Counted from the stretch's first letter, positions 37,570-48,497 are shown. The stretch is 64,000 nt of DNA from Sphaerospermopsis sp. SIO1G1 (GCA_010672785.1 JAAHFX010000002.1:592667-656666); one strand, 5' to 3'. Notes: a model not told the origin generated them from the sequence alone. Translations and numbers: made by a program.

Positions 37570-39246
37570 CTATTGTGCTTTGACTACGTAAGCAGAAGAA
37601 ATAGGTTCTGCTCGGCCAATGGCTACAAGTGCCTGATAAACAAAAGCTGCTATTTCAGCCCTAGTAGCTTGACGATTAGGCGCAAGTTGTTGAACTGAAG
37701 GATAATTAACTACCAACTCTCTTACCGTAGCCGCAGCTACAGGAGCAATAGCATAGTTAGGAATTTGATTAGCATCAGCATAAATGCTGAGAATACTATT
37801 ACTATTAGCACTAAAATTTAACCCATTAGCTAAAGCTACCAAAGCTTGAACTCTGGGAATTTGTTGTTGTGGTTTAAAAGTACCATCAGGATAACCAGCT
37901 ACAAATTGACTTTTATAGGCCTCCTGAATTGCACCATAAGCCCAAAAATTACTTCGTACATCCCGAAACTGAATTGCTGAACGTTTAACCGGGGGTTTTA
38001 AAGCTTTGGTGATAATAGCTGCAAACTGAGCGCGAGTCACAGGTTCATTTGGTCTAAAAGTACCATCGGGAAAACCTGCAATAATATTTTGCGAAGCTAA
38101 AGCTTCAATATATGTTTTTGCCCAGTAACCTGAGCGTACATCTCGGAAGCCTGAAGTATCTACATCTTCATTATTAACTGGTGGATCAACTGTAGCCGCT
38201 ACAAAATCAACTACTCCAGAAATCTTGTTTTGGTCAATATCATTGCCAATAGCCAAAATACGGTTTGATCTGGTAGCATTATTCAAATCATAACGAGTAT
38301 TATTACGGATGAGATTACCACCAGGACTATCATTTGTACCTAAATCAGGAAGAGCATTTATAGTAGCTACTATTCCATCTCGCTTGTTATTTTGAATCAC
38401 ATTCTGACGCAAGATGGGTTTTGCCGACTCAGAAATAAACAGACCATCCTGGTTTTTAGTGATTTGATTTCCTTCTAATAAAGGTGTGGAAATACCACCA
38501 ATAGCCAAACCAAAACCTGTATCTTCAAAGATGTTATTGCGAATTTGTCCTTGAGCAGAACGGGTTATAGAAACACCGTTACCTTTATTTTGGCGGAAGA
38601 TGTTATTTTCAATTATGGGATTTCCTGTACCTGTAATAAAAACGCCTTCTCTAGAACTGTCAATAAAAGTATTGTTTGTAATGGTGGGATTGCTAGACTC
38701 AACCCAAATTCCAGTACCTCGTAAATTAGGATTGGTAATAGTAATACCTGTAATTCTAGTGTTATTTGCCGCCAAAATTGTTACATCTTGTCTAGCAAAA
38801 GTACGACTGGTATAGTAACCACCACCAATAATTACTGTATCTTGACCTTTGATAGATTCATTACCTAAAAGAATGACACCTGGTTTGAGTTTTAAAGGGA
38901 AAGTTTCCCCAGTGTCTTTAGTATAGCTACCACTAGCTAATTTAATCACTGTATTTGATTGCGCCCTTGCTAAAGCATAGGTAATAGTTTTATAAGGTGT
39001 TTCCTCAGTTGAACCAGCACCAGAACTATCTTGACCAATAACAGGATTAACATAAATTAATGTTGCACTAGCAGGAATTTGAGCAATCAATTGAGAATTA
39101 GTTCCTGCGTTGACAGCATGAGATGGCACAACCACACTACCAGTAAGGACTAACAAGGCAGATAGACTGCTAGTTAAAGACAAACTTGAGATGTTAAAAC
39201 CTGTAAATTTCATATTTTTAATGTACTTATTTGCTCTACTTTTCAC
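37570..39246 (-). CDS. Secreted beta-helix (DUF1565) protein with SLH domains
   Basis: 558 residues (or 547 from the second ATG, MKFTGFNIS). A signal peptide covers about residues 12-47 (SLTSSLSALLVLTGSVVVPSHAVNA). Residues 60-340 form right-handed beta-helix repeats beginning VNPVIGQDSSGAGSTEETPYKTITYAL, the DUF1565 start, with many N-x-F/I turns. Two clear SLH domains follow (FRDVRSGYWAKTYIEALA...NEPVTRAQFAAII and FRDVRSNFWAYGAIQEAY...), then a weaker third. SLH domains anchor proteins to the cell envelope. The carbohydrate or other ligand of the helix is unknown. The gene ends 10 bases after the convergent DUF3493 gene. Confidence 0.85.
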   Translation of the reverse strand: MKSRANKYIKNMKFTGFNISSLSLTSSLSALLVLTGSVVVPSHAVNAGTNSQLIAQIPASATLIYVNPVIGQDSSGAGSTEETPYKTITYALARAQSNTVIKLASGSYTKDTGETFPLKLKPGVILLGNESIKGQDTVIIGGGYYTSRTFARQDVTILAANNTRITGITITNPNLRGTGIWVESSNPTITNNTFIDSSREGVFITGTGNPIIENNIFRQNKGNGVSITRSAQGQIRNNIFEDTGFGLAIGGISTPLLEGNQITKNQDGLFISESAKPILRQNVIQNNKRDGIVATINALPDLGTNDSPGGNLIRNNTRYDLNNATRSNRILAIGNDIDQNKISGVVDFVAATVDPPVNNEDVDTSGFRDVRSGYWAKTYIEALASQNIIAGFPDGTFRPNEPVTRAQFAAIITKALKPPVKRSAIQFRDVRSNFWAYGAIQEAYKSQFVAGYPDGTFKPQQQIPRVQALVALANGLNFSANSNSILSIYADANQIPNYAIAPVAAATVRELVVNYPSVQQLAPNRQATRAEIAAFVYQALVAIGRAEPISSAYVVKAQ

Positions 39247-39343
39247 ACAGTCTAAAGTAAGAGTGTCTAACTGTAAAACTCATGGAAAATCATACTTAAC
39301 TTTAGACTATAACCAAGTAAAAATAGTTGTTAAAAAACAATAA

Positions 39344-39390
39344 GATTCAGTTAATATTTACCATGACTTTCATATGGTGTTAACTGAATC
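39344..39390 (-). terminator. Intrinsic terminator of the 65-residue gene
   Basis: GATTCAGTTAA and TTAACTGAATC form an 11-bp perfect stem with an inner ACCAT/ATGGT stem. Read on the minus strand it is followed by TTATTGTTTTTT. It lies downstream of the 39480-39677 gene. Confidence 0.75.
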
Positions 39391-39420
39391 CTATTCGGTA
39401 ATTTAAAATTGGAGTTAATT

Positions 39421-39439
39421 ATGGTTAACTGTTAACCAT
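39421..39439. other. Perfect 19-bp palindrome
   Basis: ATGGTTAA-CTG-TTAACCAT lies between the small gene and its terminator hairpin. It could be part of the terminator region or a protein-binding site; nothing further can be said. Confidence 0.4.
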
Positions 39440-39479
39440 AAATGCATAACATCTGTTTATGACAAACCAAAGGTATATA

Positions 39480-39677
39480 TTAGTAAGCTAAGGTTTCTAA
39501 GGTTTCTCGTAGGTACATCTGCACTTGCTGTTCCCAGCTTAAATTTTTAACTTCCTCACTGCTCTCTAATTGCCAGCTTTGAAAGCCAGAACTTGTAGAA
39601 ATTGCATATTTCAAGTTTTGCCAAACATCTGCTTCAGGAGAAAACTCAACTGTGCTAGAAACTGAAGTTTGAACCAT
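39480..39677 (-). CDS. Small conserved cyanobacterial protein, unknown function
   Basis: 65 residues, soluble, no signal peptide: FSPEADVWQNLKYAISTSSGFQSWQLE then LSWEQQVQMYLRETLETLAY. I recognise the pattern as common in heterocystous cyanobacteria but know no function. A clear terminator follows it and AGGAAT-like sequence precedes the ATG, so it seems to be a real monocistronic gene. Confidence 0.7.
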   Translation of the reverse strand: MVQTSVSSTVEFSPEADVWQNLKYAISTSSGFQSWQLESSEEVKNLSWEQQVQMYLRETLETLAY

Positions 39678-40167
39678 AATTTTTCATTCCTTATTTTTAA
39701 TTGACAGGACTCAAGAAATCTGTGTTGTTGACGGATAAAATTTTAATCTGGTCAGACAATCGAATCTTCTTGCATACTACGACTGGGTAAGATGTAATTC
39801 ATCTTCACCCTAGAAATCTAAAAACTTACTTAATCTATATTTACGATAACGCTGATTGACTATAAAATTCTGTGCTATTGATCACTAAAAATAGGAATTT
39901 ACTCAAAGTGTGTAATTGAAGTTACTTGCATCTAAATACCACTTTGTTTCTTGTAAATATACTTATAAATATTAAATAATTGAGTGCTAAAACTATTGTT
40001 GTTAGTACCCAACACAAAATACCAACAGAAAACAAAAATCAGTTTTTCATAATGGTTTGAGAGTCTTGAGTGCTGAGGTATTTGAATGAAAATGTTGAAG
40101 CAAAATTTAAGTTAATTCAACCATTCATCAATGAAACAGCACTCAGCACTCTTTGTTAACCACGTTA
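39678..40167. other. Intergenic region downstream of infB
   Basis: 490 bases. GAGTGCTGAG (40068-40077) is exactly inverted at 40142-40151, just after the infB stop codon, and could form a long hairpin at the end of the infB transcript. The rest is AT-rich and presumably holds the promoter of the 65-residue gene. Confidence 0.5.
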
Positions 40168-43100
40168 CTACTTAGTTAGGCTAAGGGTACGGCGTTTAGT
40201 TACCATTTGGTAGGCTTCAATGATGTCACCTTCAGCCCAGTCATGGAACTTATCAATACCAATACCGCATTCATAACCAGCATTAACTTCGCGCACATCT
40301 TCCCTGATCCGTTTGAGGGAATCTAGAACACCTTCGTAGATCACTTTACTACCACGATGGACTCTAATTTTACAGTTCCGGAGTAGTTTACCAGATTGTA
40401 CATAACAACCTGCAACAGCACCACGACCAACAGGGAAGACAGCACGGACTTCTGTTTGTCCCAATCCTTCCTCTACTAGTTCTGGTTCTAAGAGACCTTC
40501 CAAAGCTCCTTGGATATCTTCCAAGAGTTTGTAAATGATGTTATATTCCCGAACATCTACACCGGCTTCATCAGCAGCTTGTCTTGCTCCACTAGCATAG
40601 GTAGTATTAAAGCCAATAATGACAGCATTACTTGCCGCCGCTAAGTCAATGTCTGTTTCGGTGATTTCCCCAGCAGTTGATAACAACATCCGAATTTGTA
40701 CTTCATTTTGGGGAATCTGTTTCAGAGAGCCAATAATAGCTTCCACTGAACCTTGTACATCTGCTTTTAAAATCAAGTTGAGTTCTTTTAATTCTCCTTC
40801 TTGAGCTTGAGCAGATAAGGTTGTCAGGGTTACTCTACCTTGTAATAGACGAGATTGACGTTGTTGATCAGCTCTTTCAGCTGCGATCGCCCTAGCTTCT
40901 TTTTCATTTTCAAAGACTTCAAACTCGTCACCTGCTGCGGGTACATCACTTAAACCCAGTACCTCAACTGCACAGGAGGGAGTAGCAGTATCTACACGCT
41001 TACCTCTGTCATCTACCATAGCTCGGACTTTACCGAAGGAAGAGCCAGCAACTAGCATATCCCCTACTCGGAGAGTACCATTTTGAATCAGCAAGGTAGC
41101 AACAGCACCCTTAGCTTTATCTAGGTGAGCTTCAACGACTGTTCCTTTGGCAACACGATCTGGATTAGCTGATAATTCTGCGACTTCAGCTACCAGTAGC
41201 AACATCTCCAGGAGTGTATCTAGATTTTCTCCCTTGATCGCACTAACAGGAACCATGATTGTTTCACCACCCCAATCTTCTGCGGTCAAACCATAGTTAG
41301 TCAGTTCTTGTTTAACCCTTTCTTGTTGCGCTCCTTCCTTATCTATTTTGTTAATAGCAACAACAATAGGTACGCCTGCGGCTTGAGCGTGGCTAATTGC
41401 TTCTACTGTTTGGGGACGGACACCATCATCGGCTGCGACTACAAGAATAGCAATATCTGTCACCCTTGCACCTCTGGCCCGCATCGCTGTAAAAGCTTCG
41501 TGGCCTGGTGTGTCTAGAAAGACGATTTGTTGGTTCTTGCTATCGTGTTCTACATCAACATGGTATGCACCAATATGCTGGGTAATACCGCCAGCTTCCC
41601 CAGAAGCTACTTTGGTTTTCCGAATAGAGTCCAGTAAAGTTGTTTTACCGTGGTCTACATGACCCATAATTGTCACTACAGGAGGACGACGAATCAAGTG
41701 ATCTAGATCCTCAATGTCAATCATCTCTGTGACTTTGCGGGCTTCTGCTTCTGGTTCAATTGTTTCTACTTCTACTCCTAGTTCTTCAGCCACTAGGGTA
41801 ATGGTGGGGATATCCAGATTTTGGGTAATGCTGACTGCCATGCCTTTGATAAACAGGATTTTCACAATCTCTGTATCAGCAATTACCAAGGAATCAGCTA
41901 ATTCTTGTACAGTCATTGGTCCGGTGATCACCAGTTGACTAGGACGTTCACGCTTAACTTCTACTTCTTGTGAACGACGATTCTGATCCCGGAAAGAACC
42001 TGGTTTTTTATTCTTAGTTGGACTTGCTGTTGGTGTATTTGCCTGTTGTGTGGGTTTAGCAGATTTGGGTTTTGGTGGACGAGCTATAGAGAGGCTGACT
42101 TGGATAGTGGCCGGAACATCCAGACCTTCTTCATCCATAAAGTCATCATCTTCAAAATCATCATCAACAACAGGCTTGGCCCGCTTACCTTTTGAAGCTG
42201 TTTTAGATTTCTCTTTAATTTCTTCAACTTCATCTTCTTGCCATTTCTTACCACCTTTGGCAGGACGTGGTGGTGTTGGCCTTTTTAAGTCTAGTAATTC
42301 TGGTGTTACTATTTCATCTGGTGCATTTTCTTTTTTCTGCCCACCTGGCATTGGTTTGGGTGGAGTCGCTACTGGTGCAGCTGCTACTACCACTTCTTTA
42401 GAGCGTGTGGGTTTATTGGGTTTTTGTCCCTCAACTGTAGGTGCAGATTTACCACCTTTATCTGGTTTTACCGGTGACGGTGTAGAACGAACTGGTTTGG
42501 AAGTAGAAGATGTTCCTTGTCCTGATTGCTCTACTGCTCCCTTATTAGCCTTGGGCTTTGTATGTTCCCGTTCTTCGTCATTGCGCCGTTTACGTTCTCG
42601 TTTGAGAATGGGTTTCTCTGATGGAGATAACTGTTCTTTGTTGTTATCTTTCTCTTCTAATGGTCTTGCAGGTGGAGCAACCAGTTGTGGTTTTTGCGGT
42701 TTTTCCTGTTTTGATTTGGAAGAAACAGCCTTGTCTGGTTTTTCTGCTTTGACTTTATCTGTTCCTGATTGACCGTTAGGTTTATGATCAGGTTTGACCA
42801 CATTAGGTTTTTGTGGTGTTTCGGATTGATTTTTAGGTATTGGTCTTGTTGGTGCCGTCGGCTTCATGGGCGAAACTTCTGTAGCGAAAGGCCGTGGAGG
42901 TGAAGGATTAGAAGGAGAATTAACTGTAGCTTCATCATTTGTGTACTGTGAAGAAGCTAGTTCATTATTGGTATCAACTGACGCATCTGGTGCGTTGGAG
43001 GTAGTGTTTGTCAAGCCTTTGGGTTTAAGAATTTCCAAAATTTGCTGTTTGTTGTTTGCACCAGGTTGGTTACGACCATCCGTTTGGTGCGAGTTTGATT

Positions 43101-43314
43101 TATGATTGTTTGTACCTGATAGATTTTTAGTTGTAACACCCGCCAGAGCTAGCTTTTCTGCTTCTGCACGGATTTGTTCAGCGTCGGATTCTGAGATCGT
43201 GCTGCTATGACTTTTGACCGCGATACTGAGCTGGTCGCAAATTGCTAATAGCTCTTTGTTATCCAAATTCAATTCCTTTGATAGTTCGTAAATTCTGACT
43301 TTGCCGTTGCTCAT
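40168..43314 (-). CDS. infB: Translation initiation factor IF-2
   Basis: 1048 residues. The N-terminal IF2_N module ([24 protein letters not shown]) is followed by about 400 residues of low-complexity Pro/Lys/Ser-rich sequence, a second IF2_N ([22 protein letters not shown]), then the GTPase domain with G1 GHVDHGKT, G3 DTPGHEA and G4 NKID, and the C-terminal fMet-tRNA-binding part. It brings initiator tRNA to the 30S subunit. The long linker is normal for cyanobacterial IF-2. It is the last gene of the rimP-nusA-ylxR-infB group. Confidence 0.97.
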   Translation of the reverse strand: MSNGKVRIYELSKELNLDNKELLAICDQLSIAVKSHSSTISESDAEQIRAEAEKLALAGVTTKNLSGTNNHKSNSHQTDGRNQPGANNKQQILEILKPKGLTNTTSNAPDASVDTNNELASSQYTNDEATVNSPSNPSPPRPFATEVSPMKPTAPTRPIPKNQSETPQKPNVVKPDHKPNGQSGTDKVKAEKPDKAVSSKSKQEKPQKPQLVAPPARPLEEKDNNKEQLSPSEKPILKRERKRRNDEEREHTKPKANKGAVEQSGQGTSSTSKPVRSTPSPVKPDKGGKSAPTVEGQKPNKPTRSKEVVVAAAPVATPPKPMPGGQKKENAPDEIVTPELLDLKRPTPPRPAKGGKKWQEDEVEEIKEKSKTASKGKRAKPVVDDDFEDDDFMDEEGLDVPATIQVSLSIARPPKPKSAKPTQQANTPTASPTKNKKPGSFRDQNRRSQEVEVKRERPSQLVITGPMTVQELADSLVIADTEIVKILFIKGMAVSITQNLDIPTITLVAEELGVEVETIEPEAEARKVTEMIDIEDLDHLIRRPPVVTIMGHVDHGKTTLLDSIRKTKVASGEAGGITQHIGAYHVDVEHDSKNQQIVFLDTPGHEAFTAMRARGARVTDIAILVVAADDGVRPQTVEAISHAQAAGVPIVVAINKIDKEGAQQERVKQELTNYGLTAEDWGGETIMVPVSAIKGENLDTLLEMLLLVAEVAELSANPDRVAKGTVVEAHLDKAKGAVATLLIQNGTLRVGDMLVAGSSFGKVRAMVDDRGKRVDTATPSCAVEVLGLSDVPAAGDEFEVFENEKEARAIAAERADQQRQSRLLQGRVTLTTLSAQAQEGELKELNLILKADVQGSVEAIIGSLKQIPQNEVQIRMLLSTAGEITETDIDLAAASNAVIIGFNTTYASGARQAADEAGVDVREYNIIYKLLEDIQGALEGLLEPELVEEGLGQTEVRAVFPVGRGAVAGCYVQSGKLLRNCKIRVHRGSKVIYEGVLDSLKRIREDVREVNAGYECGIGIDKFHDWAEGDIIEAYQMVTKRRTLSLTK

Positions 43315-43800
43315 CCACTCTTTCCCCTTAAATTTACAGTTTTAGCGGATGGTTGCCTGGTTGGCGACATCTCCATCCTGTGATCACTGTTTTTTAGGTT
43401 GCCCTTGGTGATTTTGCCGGTGCCTCCATTAGGAAAGAGAGATGTTTCGGTTTAACGCTGATATCACCATCGCTAGATAGTTTAGATGGATCTACACAAA
43501 AACTTTTGATGAATAAAGATGTTGTGTCCAGCTATTACTCCGAATTGCGATTGTTCGCTACCAGGTTGCCATGCTTGGATTTTTGGTTTTGCTGATTCTG
43601 AGTCTTTCACAACACAATCGAGTAAAACTTCATGGGAGTATTGCTAATTCGTCCCTCTCTGTTTTGGAGATCCGCTTGCTTTTACACCCATTTACTATTT
43701 TGGCACTAACCCCAACGATACCAGAGGACGTGATGAAACAGCCAATTGTTCGGCTTTCATCACATTTTCTCTAGAAATTATCGTTTACAAGATGTTCCAA
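43315..43800. other. Gap between ylxR and infB
   Basis: About 485 bases inside the otherwise compact operon. No convincing gene or RNA was recognised; plus-strand frames here look like chance. It may hold an internal promoter for infB. Confidence 0.4.
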
Positions 43801-44073
43801 TTAAATTTGTTTTTTTTGGGTATTGGTCTGATCTAGACGTTGCCACAGAGTTTGATAAAGTGTTTCTGGCACTGTTGCTCGCAGCGATCGCCCTAATCTA
43901 TTTTTTTTCTGAGCAGCTTGTAGACAGCTACTCGTGGGACAAATATAGGCAGAACGCCCCATGCCCTGATCCAATTGTACCTTCCTAGATGGAAAGACGC
44001 GGACAATCCGCCAAAACTCTTGTTTTAGTCCTACTCGGCGACAACTCAGACAACGCCGATAATTTGGTTGCAT
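43801..44073 (-). CDS. ylxR: YlxR (DUF448) family protein
   Basis: 90 residues. The family signature is visible as YRRCLSCRRVGLKQEFWRIVRV and GMGRSAYICPTSSCLQAAQKKNRLGRSLR. YlxR is a small nucleic-acid-binding protein encoded between nusA and infB in many bacteria; the context here is the same. Reported roles include interaction with RNase P, so far outside cyanobacteria. Confidence 0.9.
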   Translation of the reverse strand: MQPNYRRCLSCRRVGLKQEFWRIVRVFPSRKVQLDQGMGRSAYICPTSSCLQAAQKKNRLGRSLRATVPETLYQTLWQRLDQTNTQKKQI

Positions 44074-44188
44074 CGGGTTTGTACTCAGCTAAAGGTCAGC
44101 ATTTTGTAGTCTTTGAGAGTTAGTGTTAAATAATTGTGACACTGATTAGTTATTTTCTAGTTTACCTTTAACAGTTAATAGTTAAAAG

Positions 44189-45496
44189 TTACTCACTCAA
44201 AGTATCTAAGGATTCATATTCCTCACTTGTGTCAAAATTATCAGTTTCTATTTCTAATTTTAATTCTTCTTGTGGTTGATCTTCTAGTTCCTCCATCTCA
44301 TTTTCATCTTCTTCCGGTTGATATTTAGCTCTTACTTCTGCAAATTTAGCATCCTCTGCGGCATAGTCGTATTTGGCTTTATCTTTGATGTCTATTTTCC
44401 AACCAGTTAACCGAGCGGCTAATCTCACATTTTGTCCTTCTTTCCCAATTGCCAAACTCAGTTGATCTTCTGCTACTAATACGTGAGTTTGTCGGCTTTC
44501 TGGATCCATTAAACGCACTTCATCTACTCTAGCTGGACTTAAGGCATTGGCAATGTAAGTAGCTGGATCTGGAGACCAACGGATGACATCTATTTTTTCA
44601 CCCCGTAATTCGTTGACTACTACCTGAATTCTCGATCCCCTAGCACCGATACAAGCTCCTACAGGATCTACATCTCTATCTAAGGTGTCTACTGCTATTT
44701 TGGTGCGTGGACCTACATAGCGAGAAGGTGGGTTTGCTTCTCTAGCTACTGCTACAATTCTGACAACTTCATCTTCTATTTCTGGGACTTCGTTGGCAAA
44801 TAGGTAAACCACTAATCCTGCATCAGCACGAGATACTAATAGTTGAGGGCCTCGTTGTTGTCCTTGGGATACTTTTTTTAGATATACCTTAAAGGCGGTG
44901 TTGGAACGATATGTATCGTTGGGTAATTGTTCTCTTTTTGGTAATTCTGCTTCTACTTCTGGCTGACCAAAACCGCTACTAACAGCTAATATTACTGATT
45001 GTCTTTCAAACCTTAAAACTCTTGCTTGTAAAACTGTACTTTCTAAATCTTGGAATTCTTCTTGTACCATTTGACGCTGTTGATCTCGCAATTTCTGCGC
45101 CAGTACCTGTTTGGTTTGCATGGCTGCCATGCGGCCAAATTCTCCTTGATCTGGAGTTACATCTAAGACAACTGAGTCTCCTGATTGTGCTTCTGGGGCT
45201 ACCTGCTGAACTTCTTCTAGGGAAATTTGATGATCTGAGTTGCTGACCTCTTCCACAATTGTTTTTGTGGATAAAACCCGGAATCCTTCTCCTTCTATAT
45301 CTAGTTCTACTTCAAAGTTTTCAAAGTAGTCTTCATCAAATTGTTTACGTTCTAAATTCTGGGCGCGGCGATAGCGTTCGTAGCCTTTCAGTAATGCTTC
45401 TCTTATAGATGATTGTACTGCTAAACGCGGTAAGTTTCGCTCTTGACTAATTTTTTCAATTAAATCTTTGAGTCCAGGTAGCGTAACCATTGACAT
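44189..45496 (-). CDS. nusA: Transcription termination/antitermination factor NusA
   Basis: About 435 residues if started at ATG 45496 (MSMVTLPGLKDLIEKIS); GGAG lies 9 nt upstream, while ATG 45502 and TTG 45544 are alternatives. Domains in order: N-terminal RNA-polymerase-binding domain, S1 domain (SGDSVVLDVTPDQGEFGRMAA onward), KH domains (DPVGACIGARGSRIQ, LAIGKEGQNVRLAARLTGWKIDI), then an acidic tail of about 60 residues. The acidic C-terminal repeats of E. coli NusA are absent, as usual outside proteobacteria. It modulates pausing and termination. Confidence 0.95.
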   Translation of the reverse strand: MSMVTLPGLKDLIEKISQERNLPRLAVQSSIREALLKGYERYRRAQNLERKQFDEDYFENFEVELDIEGEGFRVLSTKTIVEEVSNSDHQISLEEVQQVAPEAQSGDSVVLDVTPDQGEFGRMAAMQTKQVLAQKLRDQQRQMVQEEFQDLESTVLQARVLRFERQSVILAVSSGFGQPEVEAELPKREQLPNDTYRSNTAFKVYLKKVSQGQQRGPQLLVSRADAGLVVYLFANEVPEIEDEVVRIVAVAREANPPSRYVGPRTKIAVDTLDRDVDPVGACIGARGSRIQVVVNELRGEKIDVIRWSPDPATYIANALSPARVDEVRLMDPESRQTHVLVAEDQLSLAIGKEGQNVRLAARLTGWKIDIKDKAKYDYAAEDAKFAEVRAKYQPEEDENEMEELEDQPQEELKLEIETDNFDTSEEYESLDTLSE

Positions 45497-45626
45497 AAGC
45501 ATTTTCTCCGTATTTTTTCTAATTTCTCTGTCAGCAACCAGCAAAATTTTGTATTTTAAATCTTGGATCTCAGATTTCTATCTCAAATCCCTTATCTAAA
45601 ACCCTTAATCTAAAATCTCAATTTAG

Positions 45627-46088
45627 TTAACTGCCCTCTTCCAGTTGCACCTTGGTAACTTCGGATCTGGGAATTCCAACTATACGTCCTTTTTGATTTA
45701 AGTAAATTTTTGTTTCGTCCCGACGTACTAATTTACCAATCCACTCTTGCTTTCCTTCGTAGGGTGGGTAAGTGGAGATAATGACGGGAAATCCTTTGAA
45801 TGAGATAAACTCCCTATCAGTTTCTAGTTGTCGGGAAATTCCCGGACTGGATATTTCCAAAACATAAGCATCTGGAATAATTCCTGTCTCGTCTAAACAA
45901 GTTTCTAAAGAACGGCTCATCCTTTCACAATCGTCTAAACCTGTATCTTGTTGGGGATTACGAATATCTATTCGTAAAACTGGGGGATTTTGATTAGTAT
46001 GGAAAACTATACTAACTATTTCCAATCCCAGTTCTTCTGCTACTGGTTTGGCCAATTCAATAATTTGTGGAATTAGAGGATGAGTCAT
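45627..46088 (-). CDS. rimP: Ribosome maturation factor RimP
   Basis: 153 residues from ATG 46088 ([23 protein letters not shown]); an upstream ATG at 46169 would extend through a terminator-like hairpin and adds residues unlike the family. The signature [15 protein letters not shown] and [14 protein letters not shown] are present. RimP assists 30S subunit maturation. It is first in the rimP-nusA-ylxR-infB group on the minus strand, the classical order. Confidence 0.93.
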   Translation of the reverse strand: MTHPLIPQIIELAKPVAEELGLEIVSIVFHTNQNPPVLRIDIRNPQQDTGLDDCERMSRSLETCLDETGIIPDAYVLEISSPGISRQLETDREFISFKGFPVIISTYPPYEGKQEWIGKLVRRDETKIYLNQKGRIVGIPRSEVTKVQLEEGS

Positions 46089-46101
46089 GGCAGAATTCAA
46101 T

Positions 46102-46126
46102 AAAAAAAGTGGGCTTCTACCCACTT
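46102..46126 (-). promoter_or_regulatory. Terminator-like hairpin in the rimP leader (possible attenuator)
   Basis: On the minus strand AAGTGGG-TAGAAG-CCCACTT is followed by five further T, ending 14 nt before the rimP start. It has the form of an intrinsic terminator placed in front of the operon's first gene. NusA, encoded next, acts on such structures, which makes feedback attenuation an attractive inference. Confidence 0.65.
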
Positions 46127-46270
46127 CCTGCGATAGGTATATCTTCAAAGAAGTCCTGTGACGAACCATATTGATTCGCCCCTTACATGAGTGTAGCGTA
46201 TTTTTTTCGTTAGTTATTAGTGATTAATTATTAGGTCTGGGGTATTGTGGAAATATTTTTCCCGTTTTCT

Positions 46271-47677
46271 CTATTTTTGCTCTAGGGTTTTTGATCGCAT
46301 TTGTCGGGTTTGTTCAATGATATGATCTATGTCTTCTTGGGATAACCTTTGTACATAATTAATTTTGACTTCTTCTAAAAAATCACTTAATAAATCTTGT
46401 AGTTCTGATGTTACGTGTTTTTGCTTAACTTCAGAACTGAGTGCAGTAGTAAATTTTTCTATTAATTGATTACCTAACTTGGCTGCTACGGGATCTTTAA
46501 TCGCATTAACTAAAGCTGCATAAAGATTAGTGGTAATTTGATTAGCTAATTGATCACTGAGTTGTGTTTGCGTTTCCCCTACTCCCGGCAGCATCAACAA
46601 ACTACGATAAACAGGTACTTGCTCAAAGGCACTGTTAATATTATGGCGCAAAATGGCATTCATCTCTGGTTGGATTTTAGGTAATACTTGCTCCACTACA
46701 GTTTTTACTAACAGTCCTGTAATGGCCTCTATTTCATTGATATTGTTAATGTCTATATATGTACGTTCTTTTTCTGACTGTAATAACCATTTCACTAATT
46801 CCCCTCGCTGAATTGAACTCTGGACTTGATTGATTACCCGCACTACAACAATTTCTGTAATTTCTTCAGCAAAATTCGCTACTATCGCCTGGTGTATTTG
46901 TTTCCTAACTATGTGTAAATCAATTAAATTAGCCTGATTTAATCGCATCAGTACAGGTACTGTTCTTAACCATCGCCAAAAGGGAATCAACAAGAATAAA
47001 TCGTACCATCGCCATAATATTGCTTCCATCCAACTAAGATGGCGATTTTTACTTTTAATATATAGGGTACGACCTAGTAATTCTACTGCAAAGACCAGGA
47101 CAAATGGTAGGTCAATCAACCAAAAATCATTCACAAATTCGCCATTTTCACCAATTCTTCGGTAGTAATTTACTGCTATTCCCGGACGAATTTGGGTATT
47201 AAAGAACTGTATCTCTTTTAACCAATTTTGTCTAGATAAATATTCAGCACTCCAAAAAATATCAAAAGCGCTTTTTGCGGACTCTTGGCCAACGTGTTCC
47301 CGCATTTTATTCTTGATTTTTTCTAAAGTTCCACTTTTATCAGCACCCGCAAAGGGGTTACTATCAATCATTTCGGTACTCAAGTACCTAATTTCTGCTA
47401 GTTTGGCTTTTACTTGTGGTGAATTTAAACCTATTTTGTTAATTTGTGTCTCTAAATCTGTTATCGTATTTAAATATTTTGTCGTATCTCTATGGGGTTC
47501 TATTCCTTTTAATGGATCATAAATTTGAGTCAATTGAGGAATTCTGCGGAAGTAAAAATCTCTCCAAGGAATATAGCTCAAATTAAAAAATACTAAGCCT
47601 AAGTTCACGGTAGCAGTAATTGCCAGCAGTTTTTCAAACCACAAGTTATCTTTTTTACGAAGTTTTAATTTAGTCAT
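46271..47677 (-). CDS. Conserved membrane protein, unknown function
   Basis: 468 residues. A first membrane helix lies at about 16-36 (LLAITATVNLGLVFFNLSYI); a second at about 190-205 (FWLIDLPFVLVFAVELLG); a third hydrophobic stretch with aromatic and Arg residues at 225-248 (WRWYDLFLLIPFWRWLRTVPVLMRL), which recalls the S3-S4 part of voltage-sensor proteins but is not proof of one. The second half is long, helical and soluble (IHQAIVANFAEEITEIVVVRVINQV...), with no known motif. Its length and organisation suggest a coiled, membrane-anchored protein. I do not recognise a functional family. Confidence 0.7.
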   Translation of the reverse strand: MTKLKLRKKDNLWFEKLLAITATVNLGLVFFNLSYIPWRDFYFRRIPQLTQIYDPLKGIEPHRDTTKYLNTITDLETQINKIGLNSPQVKAKLAEIRYLSTEMIDSNPFAGADKSGTLEKIKNKMREHVGQESAKSAFDIFWSAEYLSRQNWLKEIQFFNTQIRPGIAVNYYRRIGENGEFVNDFWLIDLPFVLVFAVELLGRTLYIKSKNRHLSWMEAILWRWYDLFLLIPFWRWLRTVPVLMRLNQANLIDLHIVRKQIHQAIVANFAEEITEIVVVRVINQVQSSIQRGELVKWLLQSEKERTYIDINNINEIEAITGLLVKTVVEQVLPKIQPEMNAILRHNINSAFEQVPVYRSLLMLPGVGETQTQLSDQLANQITTNLYAALVNAIKDPVAAKLGNQLIEKFTTALSSEVKQKHVTSELQDLLSDFLEEVKINYVQRLSQEDIDHIIEQTRQMRSKTLEQK

Positions 47678-48497
47678 TGTTGCTTATTTCACTTTATACA
47701 GCTATTCGTATTTTCTATAAGTTTTGTATTGCTTTTATATCTGCATAGACCTGAATTACTTAAAAATCTGATATTACTACTGATAAAATTGTCTACACGA
47801 ATTACCGACAAATTGTGGTCTTAACCCTACTCTTTTAAGTGGATAAGAAAAGAGAATATTCCTGATTTCAAGGATCTTGCTTCAGCTAGAAGTACTGATA
47901 ACTGATAACTGATAACTGACATGACAATCTATACAGTGTATAATTTTTCTGTGAGTAGATAAGTAGAAAAAAATGTACATATTACTAAAATTTATCAATA
48001 TAAGCTAATTGGGTCAAAAATTCTGTATTTATTTTTTTGCCCAAGAGTAAGTATGTACAATTTTGTTGTTTATGTGCCAATACGCATTTAGAAAACTCAA
48101 TTGGTGTCAACTTAGCGTGAAACCTATATCTTGTAATGGAATTTAGTTCTTTGCTAAGAGCAAAATTCATACCAAGATGATTAAATACTAGAGAAACTGA
48201 CTAGTACAAGCTGTTGTAAATAGAAAAACCGTTGCTAATTGCTAGGAAGCTTATTAACGTTAACTTTTTAATTCCGGGCATTGGTACTAATCTGTTTAAA
48301 CTAACTTGAGAAATTATATAGAAGTTTACTCTCTACTAGGTGTGATATGTAATAAATAAGCCATATTTAGCCTAAGTTGGCACTAATGAGAAAACTCAAA
48401 CCCTAAAATGTTGATTGGATCTTGATTATGAATAACTTTCTACATTATCTTCAACAATAAACTGTAATCAAACACACTAAAACAAGAATTCAAATCT
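47678..48497. other. Intergenic region with heptamer-linked repeat
   Basis: 820 AT-rich bases. It contains the repeat at 47842-47920 and the promoters of the divergent flanking genes. A 61-codon minus-strand frame at 47985-48170 has no ribosome-binding site or recognisable motif and is not called. Confidence 0.4.
47842..47920 (-). repeat. Dispersed repeat plus AACTGAT array (copy 1)
   Basis: GAATATTCCTGATTT...CTTGCTTCAGCTAGAAGTA followed by four AACTGAT units is the reverse complement of the segment at 63906-63980, so a unique 50-bp piece and a heptamer array travel together. Confidence 0.7.

Noticed and set aside
42050..42772. 240-codon plus-strand open frame
   Set aside because: Antisense to the low-complexity linker of infB; Ser/Leu/Gly-rich with no motif and no ribosome-binding site.
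43571..43988. Two overlapping plus-strand frames near ylxR
   Set aside because: Partly antisense to ylxR; hydrophobic by chance with no motif.
47985..48170. 61-codon minus-strand frame
   Set aside because: No ribosome-binding site, no recognisable domain, and in an AT-rich gap; cannot be supported.
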